From NCBI RefSeq assembly GCF_012275535.1, contig NZ_JAAVTK010000004.1, positions 1-64,000 of the forward strand: a DNA stretch of 64,000 nucleotides. The letters run 5' to 3'. A model generated the notes under the pieces. It had not been told where the DNA came from and made no database searches. It saw only the letters and a list, made by a program, of their open reading frames with translations. This DNA comes from Hymenobacter artigasi. Its GTDB lineage: Bacteria; Bacteroidota; Bacteroidia; Cytophagales; Hymenobacteraceae. The position numbers and the translations under genes are program-made. Shown here piece after piece: positions 58,459 to 64,000 of this stretch. Every line of letters starts with the position of its first letter. The first letter of the stretch is position 1.

Positions 58459-58466
58459 TACTTTCG
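58459..58466 (+). promoter_or_regulatory. -7-like element TACTTTCG
   Basis: TACTTTCG sits 45 bases before the ATG at 58511, close to the TAnnTTTG pattern. It follows the terminator of the upstream gene. Confidence 0.35.
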
Positions 58467-58510
58467 CCCACGCCCGGCCACTACGGTCGCGGATTTCAGC
58501 TTGTCGCTCT

Positions 58511-59953
58511 ATGCCTTGTTACGTAAAAAAAATGCTGGTTTTGGCCGGCACGCTATTGGTTATCAACGCCCCGGCTGAGGCCCAGTCGCGCAAAAAAGCC
58601 AAGGGCACGCCCGCGCCCGTTGCTTCAGTCAAAACCGACCAGACCGACTCGCTGGCCCTGCGCAAAATCTTCGACGAAGCCTTGCTGCGCGGCGAGAGCT
58701 ACGACAACCTGCGCTACCTCACCGGCACCATCGGGCCGCGCCTGTCGGGCTCGCCGCAGGCCCAGCAGGCCGTGGACTGGGGCAAGGCCACCATGGAAAA
58801 AGCCGGGTTCGACCGCGTGTACCTGCAGGAGGTAATGGTGCCGCATTGGGTACGCGGCAGCAAGGAGCGCGGCGAAATCATTGGGAATAAGGACAAAGGC
58901 GTGCGGGTGCCGGTGTGCGCCCTGGGCGGCTCGGTGAGCACCGGCGGCAAGCTGAAGGCTGGTGTGATAGAAGTGCACAGCCTGGAAGAAGTGAAAAATC
59001 TGCCCGAAGCGGCCGTGAAAGGCAAGTTCATATTCTACAACCGGCCCTTCAACGATGCTCTCATCGAGCCGGGCGCGGCCTACGGCGGGGCCGTGGACCA
59101 GCGCGCCAACGGGGCCATCGAAGCCGCCAAGCGCGGGGCCGTGGGGGCCCTGGTGCGCTCCATGACCAGCGCCCGCGACGATAACCCGCACACCGGCACC
59201 ATGCGCTACGCCGAGGGCGTGGCCAAGGTGCCCGGCGCGGCCCTCAGCACCAACGCCGCCGACCGGCTCAGCCAACTCCTCAAGGCCAACCCCGACCTGC
59301 AGTTTGAGCTGGAAATGGAGTGCATCACCCTGTCCGACGAAAAAAGCTACAACGTGGTGGGCGAAATCAAGGGCAGCAAATTCCCGCAGGAAATCATCAC
59401 CGTGGGCGGCCACCTCGATTCCTGGGACCTGGCCCAGGGCGCCCACGACGACGGCACCGGCTGCGTGCAAAGCATCGAGGCCCTGCGCTTACTGAAAGCC
59501 GCCGGCTTCAAGCCCGAGCGCACGGTACGCGCAGTGCTCTTCATGAACGAAGAAAACGGCACCCGGGGCGGCAACGAATACGCCCGCCTGGCGGCCCAGA
59601 ACCAGGAAACCCACCTCGCCGCCATCGAGTCGGACGGGGGCGGGTTCACGCCGCGCGGCTTCACCGTGGAGGGCGACCCCGCCACGGTGGCCAAGCTGGC
59701 CCGCTTCGCCCCGCTGCTGCGACCCTACCACGCCGCCGACGTAACGGCCGGCCACTCCGGTACCGACATTGAACCCCTGCAAGCCGCCGTGCATCCCAAA
59801 GCCCTTATCGGCTACAAGTGCGACTCGCAGCGCTACTTCGACATCCACCACACCGCCGCCGACACCTTCGACAAAGTGAACCGCCGCGAGCTGGAGCTGG
59901 GCGGGGCCAGCATGGCATCGCTGATTTACCTGCTGAGCAAGTACGGCCTCTAA
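58511..59953 (+). CDS. Secreted M28-family zinc peptidase with PA-like insert
   Basis: 480 residues from the ATG at 58511 (an ATG at 58532 is also possible). A signal peptide ends near APAEAQ. The zinc-site set is VGGHLDSWDLAQGAHDDGTGC, FMNEENGTRGG, ESDGGG and IHHTAADT, matching M28 aminopeptidases/carboxypeptidases related to PGCP. A PA-like region lies about 110-260. It removes residues from peptides in the periplasm or outside. Its stop codon is the first three bases of the 59951-60131 repeat. Confidence 0.9.
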   Translation: MPCYVKKMLVLAGTLLVINAPAEAQSRKKAKGTPAPVASVKTDQTDSLALRKIFDEALLRGESYDNLRYLTGTIGPRLSGSPQAQQAVDWGKATMEKAGFDRVYLQEVMVPHWVRGSKERGEIIGNKDKGVRVPVCALGGSVSTGGKLKAGVIEVHSLEEVKNLPEAAVKGKFIFYNRPFNDALIEPGAAYGGAVDQRANGAIEAAKRGAVGALVRSMTSARDDNPHTGTMRYAEGVAKVPGAALSTNAADRLSQLLKANPDLQFELEMECITLSDEKSYNVVGEIKGSKFPQEIITVGGHLDSWDLAQGAHDDGTGCVQSIEALRLLKAAGFKPERTVRAVLFMNEENGTRGGNEYARLAAQNQETHLAAIESDGGGFTPRGFTVEGDPATVAKLARFAPLLRPYHAADVTAGHSGTDIEPLQAAVHPKALIGYKCDSQRYFDIHHTAADTFDKVNRRELELGGASMASLIYLLSKYGL

Positions 59954-60131
59954 ATCACTGATTTTCGTGGATTAACCGTGATTTCGCTGATTCGTTAACG
60001 GGGTTTCCCGGCTATTCCGAACACAAGCCTGCTACGAAACAGAACGGCCCCACCCGCGCAAGCAGGTGGGGCCGTTTCTACGGAAAAAAAATCAGCGAAA
60101 TCACGGTTAATCCGCGAAAATCAGTGATTTA
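59951..60131. repeat. 42-bp-arm palindrome spanning stop to stop
   Basis: Left arm 59951-59992 and right arm 60090-60131 are reverse complements with one mismatch. The M28 stop (59951-59953) and the OmpA-like stop (60129-60131) are the outermost bases of the two arms, and a terminator lies in the centre. Confidence 0.93.
60043..60076. terminator. Bidirectional terminator in the palindrome centre
   Basis: AACGGCCCCACC (60043-60054) pairs exactly with GGTGGGGCCGTT (60065-60076). It serves the convergent M28 and OmpA-like genes. Confidence 0.82.
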
Positions 60132-60971
60132 GTTTTGGCCCAGAATCGAGAACAGCTCATCCAGCTTGGGCGTGAGGATGATGTCGGTGCGGCGGTTCAG
60201 GGCCTTGTTGGCGGGGGAGTCGTTGGCCACCACGGGCATGTACATCGAGCGGCCCGATGGCGTAACCTGGGCGGGGTCCATGCCGGCCGTGGTGAGCAGG
60301 CGGGTGATTTCCGTGGCCCGCATCACGCTCAGGTCCCAGTTGTCCTTGGCCCCGCTGGCGGTGGTGCCTTTGATAGGCACGTTGTCGGTGTGGCCTTCAA
60401 CCAGCACGTTCACGTCCTTGTTGTCTTTGAGGGCAGTGGCCAGCTTGCGCAGGGCATCCTGGCCTTTGGGGTCAACTTTGGTCGAGCCCGATTTGAAGAG
60501 CAGCTGCTCGGAAAGCGACACGTACACCTTGCCGTTTTTCACGCTCACCTGCAAGTCCTGGGCATTGAAGCCCAGCAGGGCATCCGAAACGCGCTGGCGG
60601 AGGGCTTTGGTAGCGGCATCTTTCTGGGCGAGAGCATTTTGTAGGTCCGCGATGCGGGCGTTTTTGTTTTGCAGGTCGGCCTCCTTGCTTTGCAGGTCGG
60701 CATTCTTGTTTTTGATGTCCGTTTCGGCATCGCCCAGATTCTGGTTCAGCTGGCTAACCTGCTGGTTTTTGTTGAGAATCGAGTTGCGCAGCTCATCCTC
60801 GTTGCGGGCTTTGGCCGAGGCCAGGGCATTTTTTTCCAGCGCGAGTTGGTCGCGCGATTTGGTGAGGTCGGAGTTCTGCTGTTGCAGGGCGGCAATTTCT
60901 TTTTGGTTGCAGCCGGGCAGTGCCAGCAGCGTGGCACCTAGCAGCAGGGTGGGGAGGAGGCGGAAATTCAT
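60129..60971 (-). CDS. OmpA-like lipoprotein with coiled-coil stalk
   Basis: 280 residues. The lipobox is LALPGC. A long heptad-rich coiled coil (about 22-125) is followed by an OmpA-type peptidoglycan-binding domain (about 160-275: NVLVEGHTDNVPIKG, YMPVVANDSPANKALNRRTDIILTP). This is the layout of Pal/MotB-like or stalk lipoproteins that tether the outer membrane to peptidoglycan. It is convergent with M28 and divergent from the subtilase. Confidence 0.9.
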   Translation of the reverse strand: MNFRLLPTLLLGATLLALPGCNQKEIAALQQQNSDLTKSRDQLALEKNALASAKARNEDELRNSILNKNQQVSQLNQNLGDAETDIKNKNADLQSKEADLQNKNARIADLQNALAQKDAATKALRQRVSDALLGFNAQDLQVSVKNGKVYVSLSEQLLFKSGSTKVDPKGQDALRKLATALKDNKDVNVLVEGHTDNVPIKGTTASGAKDNWDLSVMRATEITRLLTTAGMDPAQVTPSGRSMYMPVVANDSPANKALNRRTDIILTPKLDELFSILGQN

Positions 60972-61048
60972 AAGCGTGAAAGAGAAGTAAAGAAGTCAAT
61001 TAGACCTCGAAATGGTCCAGCCTTAAAACGGAGCCCACCCGCAGGGGT

Positions 61049-61056
61049 TACCTTTG
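61049..61056 (+). promoter_or_regulatory. -7 element TACCTTTG upstream of the subtilase
   Basis: Exact TAnnTTTG; the ATG follows 11 bases after its end. The -33 is not clear. Confidence 0.45.
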
Positions 61057-61066
61057 GCGAAATTCT

Positions 61067-62935
61067 ATGCACGTTTCTCCTCTACTTACCACCGTTTGGA
61101 AGCGCATGGGGCCGGCGTGCCGGGCCACCGGACTGGCCCTGGCCCTGCTGGGCGCGGCCGGTCCAAGTGCTGCGCAGGGGCAGTCTGGGAGTGCATTGCC
61201 CGTAAATCAGCAAGCTCCTGCGCGCTACTGGGTATCGCTGGCCGATAAGGCGGGCGTCCGTTTTAGTCCGAAGCACTATTTTTCACCCGCTGCGCAGGCC
61301 CGCCGCGTCCGCCAGCACCTGCCGGCTTTTGACGCCACCGACCTGCCCGTGCGGGCCGATTACGTGGCCGCCATCGCGGCGCGGGTCGATACCGTGACGC
61401 TGGTCAGCCGCTGGTTCAATGCCGTGGCCTGCCGGGCCACTCCGGCCCAGGCCGCCGCGCTCCGGGCACTGCCCGGCGTGGCCAACGTCGAAGCGTGGCC
61501 GCAGCGCACCGCTGAAGCCGCCGCTCATCAGGCAACCAAACCAGTACGCTACCAACCTACCAGCGCGCCCAAACCCATTTCCGCCAACGACTACCTGCTG
61601 GCCCGCCGCCAAACGGCCTACCTCGACGGGGCCGCGCTGCGAGCGGCCGGGATGGCCGGGCAGGGCATGCGCATTGCCGTGTTCGATGTGGGCTTTCGGG
61701 GGCTGCCCGAGCACCCGGCGTTTCGGGAACTGGTGGCGGGCAAGCGCATCGTGGCCACCCACGACTTTCTGCGCAACCGCGATGATGTATTTATCGGCGG
61801 CAGCCACGGCACCGAGGTGATGGGCTGCCTGGCCGGCCGCCTGCCCGGTGGTCCCGGGGGCACGTCGGGCCCGGCCCTGGGCCTCGCGCCCGATGCCGAG
61901 TACCTGCTGGCCCGCACCGAGCAGTTGCACCGCGAGCGCTACGCCGAGGAGGAGGCCTGGCTGGCCGCCGTGGAATGGGCCGACCGCCTCGGGGCCGACA
62001 TCATCAATTCCTCGCTGGCCTACACCGAGCAGCGCTATTTCCCCGAGCAGATGGACGGGCACCGTAGCCTCATTGCCCGCGCCGCCAACCTGGCCGCCCG
62101 CAAGGGGGTGCTGGTGGTGAGCGCCGCCGGCAACGACGGCGACGACGACTGGGTCCGCATCGGCACGCCCGCCGATGCCGACTCGGCGCTGGCCATTGGC
62201 GGCCTCGACCCCGAAACCGGCCTGCACGTCGCTTTCAGCTCCTACGGCCCCACCGCCGACCGCCGTCCGAAGCCCAACCTGGCGGCGTTCGGCATTGTGC
62301 TCACCACCACGCCGGGCGGCGGCTACGAGCGGCTGGAGGGCACATCCTTTGCCTCGCCGCTGGTGGCGGGCTTCGCGGCCTGCCTGTGGCAGCAGCACCG
62401 GGAGCTCACGGCCATGCAGGTGTTTCGGGGGCTCGAAAAATCGGCGGAGCTGTACCCATATTTCGACTATGCCCACGGCTACGGGCGGCCCCGCTTCGCG
62501 CACTTTGCGCTTTCGGTGCCGGCGGTTGCGGCCGGGCCCACGTTCGATTTTGTGCCCCATGACAGCCTGATTGCCGTCGTTATTCGTCCCGAAGCCGCCC
62601 TGCGGCCCGCCGAAATCCTTCCGCTCATGGCCGACCAGAGCGAGCCCATGCTCCCCGCTGCCCTGCCCGCCCCGGAAGCGAAAAGCCCCGCCGACAACGT
62701 CCCGCACGTAGGCCGCGAGCAGCCCGTGGGCCCCAGCCCCGCGCCGCTGCCCGAGCCCAGCTACCCGGCCTACCTCTACTGGAACCTGGCGGACCGGCGC
62801 GGCGTGCTGCGTCGCTACGAAACCCGCGCCGTGACGCAGCGGCTGGTGGTGCAGGTGCCGCGCCGCCTCCTGGGCGGGGGCAACGTGCTACGCGTTTATT
62901 TCAAAGGCTACACGGCCACATTTTCAGAGGAATGA
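61067..62935 (+). CDS. Secreted S8 (subtilisin-like) serine peptidase
   Basis: 622 residues with a signal peptide (about 1-36). A prodomain region to about 190 is followed by the catalytic triad: D207 in IAVFDVGF, H247 in GGSHGTEVMG and S427 in GTSFASPLVAG, with the oxyanion Asn (AAGND, N356). A C-terminal 130-residue extension (Pro/Ala-rich, then LVVQVPRRLLGGGN) has no T9SS signature. It digests proteins outside the cytoplasm. Its last four bases overlap the ATG of the next gene (ATGA), so the two are translationally coupled. Confidence 0.92.
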   Translation: MHVSPLLTTVWKRMGPACRATGLALALLGAAGPSAAQGQSGSALPVNQQAPARYWVSLADKAGVRFSPKHYFSPAAQARRVRQHLPAFDATDLPVRADYVAAIAARVDTVTLVSRWFNAVACRATPAQAAALRALPGVANVEAWPQRTAEAAAHQATKPVRYQPTSAPKPISANDYLLARRQTAYLDGAALRAAGMAGQGMRIAVFDVGFRGLPEHPAFRELVAGKRIVATHDFLRNRDDVFIGGSHGTEVMGCLAGRLPGGPGGTSGPALGLAPDAEYLLARTEQLHRERYAEEEAWLAAVEWADRLGADIINSSLAYTEQRYFPEQMDGHRSLIARAANLAARKGVLVVSAAGNDGDDDWVRIGTPADADSALAIGGLDPETGLHVAFSSYGPTADRRPKPNLAAFGIVLTTTPGGGYERLEGTSFASPLVAGFAACLWQQHRELTAMQVFRGLEKSAELYPYFDYAHGYGRPRFAHFALSVPAVAAGPTFDFVPHDSLIAVVIRPEAALRPAEILPLMADQSEPMLPAALPAPEAKSPADNVPHVGREQPVGPSPAPLPEPSYPAYLYWNLADRRGVLRRYETRAVTQRLVVQVPRRLLGGGNVLRVYFKGYTATFSEE

Positions 62936-63684
62936 AACCTGCAGAACTGAACAGGCAATGGAGGCCGGCCGGTGCCAGGTGCCGGGGGCTGCTGCTGCTG
63001 GGCCTGCTGGCCGGGGCCCTGCCCGCTGCCCGTGCCCAGCAGGTGCTGGTGCAGGCCAACGTGGCCGATGACACCGTGAAAACGACTTTCGGCCCCAATC
63101 GGCGCTATTTCGGACACGCTTATTTTGGCTATGGGCTGCTGGCCGGCCCGGCGGGTACCGGCGCGGCCGTGCGCTACGGGCTGGGCTCGGCGGAGCTGCG
63201 CGCCGGGGGGCGGCTCAAGGTTCGCCTCAGCCAGGCGCTGGCGTTCAATGCCGACTTGGGCTATGCCTACCAGCGCTACAACCTGGCCCAAAACGGCCAG
63301 AAACTCGTGCCGGCTTTTACCCAGCATCGCAGCGAAAGCCTTGCCCTGCACCAGCTGTATTCCGAGCTCAGCCTGCGGCTGAACTACGGCCGTCGGGGCA
63401 ACGCCGTGGGTCGCTACGTCGACCTGCTGGCCGGTGGCGGCTGGGTGGCCGCCACCTCCCACACCACCGAAGACGACCCCGCGCCGGGCATCGCCTCCGT
63501 CGAAACCACCGAGCGGGGCCTGCCTTATTTGCGCCGCTGGTCAGGGTTGGTTGGGGCGCGCGTGGGCGTCGACCGCTATGCCCTCACGGCCCGCTACCGG
63601 CTCTCGCCGGTGTTTGCGTCCGGCTACGGGGCCTTGCCCGAGCTGCCCCGCTGGATGCTGGGGGTTGAAGTAGGCTTGTTCTGA
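62932..63684 (+). CDS. Probable outer-membrane beta-barrel protein coupled to the subtilase
   Basis: 250 residues starting in the subtilase stop (ATGA). A signal peptide (to about ARAQ, residue 36) precedes alternating strands: YFGHAYFGYGLL, LRAGGRLKVRLSQALAFNADLGYAYQRY, LHQLYSELSLRLNY and a final LGVEVGLF ending in Phe, the usual beta-barrel terminus. No family is named. Coupling suggests a role in the export, anchoring or activity of the subtilase (inference). Confidence 0.78.
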   Translation: MKPAELNRQWRPAGARCRGLLLLGLLAGALPAARAQQVLVQANVADDTVKTTFGPNRRYFGHAYFGYGLLAGPAGTGAAVRYGLGSAELRAGGRLKVRLSQALAFNADLGYAYQRYNLAQNGQKLVPAFTQHRSESLALHQLYSELSLRLNYGRRGNAVGRYVDLLAGGGWVAATSHTTEDDPAPGIASVETTERGLPYLRRWSGLVGARVGVDRYALTARYRLSPVFASGYGALPELPRWMLGVEVGLF

Positions 63685-63797
63685 GTGGGCCAGTGGGCCG
63701 GGTTCAAACCCATTGTTGGGCTTTTGCCGTAAAATCCCCGGGCTGGCTCCCCTGGGCCGGCAGGTTTTTTATATAGTATCGGCCTCATTACTCTCCT

Positions 63798-63805
63798 TAC
63801 CTTCG
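63798..63805 (+). promoter_or_regulatory. -7-like element TACCTTCG
   Basis: One base from TAnnTTTG, 36 bases before the ATG at 63842. Confidence 0.38.
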
Positions 63806-63841
63806 TGCACTGAGCCTTCCTTTGGCCTCGCTTTATCTTTT

Positions 63842-64000
63842 ATGAAAACTAAATACTTTCGACTTTCTGCCCAAGTTCTGCTGGCCGCCGGGCTCACGCT
63901 GCAACTGGCCTCCTGCGTAAGCACCGAGCGCGAAGTAAGCAGCTCCTCCACCGACCCGCGCTCCACGTATACGCCGCCGCCCGCCGGCAGCCGTGTGCGC
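63842..64000 (+). CDS. Lipoprotein, N-terminal part (runs off the window)
   Basis: 53 codons are visible from the ATG at 63842. A signal peptide ends in LASC (lipobox), then a Ser/Thr/Pro-rich stretch (STEREVSSSSTD, YTPPPAGS). The rest lies beyond the window. The family cannot be named from this part. Confidence 0.7.
   Translation, partial: MKTKYFRLSAQVLLAAGLTLQLASCVSTEREVSSSSTDPRSTYTPPPAGSRVR

Overview
The window reads as chromosomal DNA of a GC-rich member of the Bacteroidota, most likely Hymenobacter or a close relative in the Cytophagales (inference). Reasons: one secreted amylase ends in a type IX secretion (T9SS) sorting domain, lipoproteins carry Bacteroidota-style lipoboxes, several genes have a TAnnTTTG-like -7 element a short distance upstream, and DUF885, DUF547, DUF4112 and DUF427 proteins and an acyl-ACP desaturase sit in housekeeping-like order. 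I see no rRNA, tRNA, CRISPR array, prophage or complete insertion sequence; the first 78 bases look like the 3' end of a transposase gene.

Layout. 1-10.2 kb: transposase tail, secreted esterase, T9SS-exported GH13 amylase, aspartase (aspA), DUF885 lipoprotein, thioredoxin-like protein, YdcF-like protein and a succinate-semialdehyde-type dehydrogenase. 10.4-16.5 kb: an ECF sigma factor with its membrane anti-sigma factor, a stand-alone H-NOX gas sensor, then an arsenosugar-type gene set (AhpD-like protein, radical-SAM ArsS, rhodanese lipoprotein, TIGR04282-like glycosyltransferase) and an unknown lipoprotein. 16.6-20.4 kb: three glycosyltransferases on the minus strand. 20.4-22.9 kb: peroxiredoxin, SRPBCC protein, alpha/beta hydrolase and a small lipoprotein. 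23.1-26.3 kb: a minus-strand redox operon (FAD pyridine-nucleotide oxidoreductase, 74-residue membrane protein, NapH-like membrane ferredoxin). 26.6-37.3 kb: DUF547, two small unknowns, an APC permease, two related lipoproteins, a DUF3352 protein, a NadR-like NAD enzyme and CorA. 37.5-43.8 kb: a surface-polysaccharide style cluster (acyltransferase-like protein, flippase, GT2, phytanoyl-CoA-dioxygenase-like enzyme, large membrane protein). 43.9-49.9 kb: acyl-ACP desaturase, DUF427, a VWA/AAA+ pair, COG4705-like and DUF4112 membrane proteins. 50-64 kb: a lipoprotein GH13/CBM20 amylase with a LacI-type palindrome upstream, M14 carboxypeptidase, SurE, a two-component system, a histidine phosphatase, M28 peptidase, OmpA-like lipoprotein, subtilase with a translationally coupled outer-membrane-like protein, and the start of another lipoprotein.

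The most unusual signal is in the spaces between genes. At least ten long inverted repeats of several families lie there, many filling the interval between the stop codons of neighbouring genes. Two supply the last codons and stop of a gene (NadR-like, FAD oxidoreductase). One 25-bp-arm palindrome lies in frame inside the M14 carboxypeptidase gene. The second point of interest is the arsenosugar-type cluster, which has no arsenite methyltransferase in the window and is headed by an H-NOX gene.
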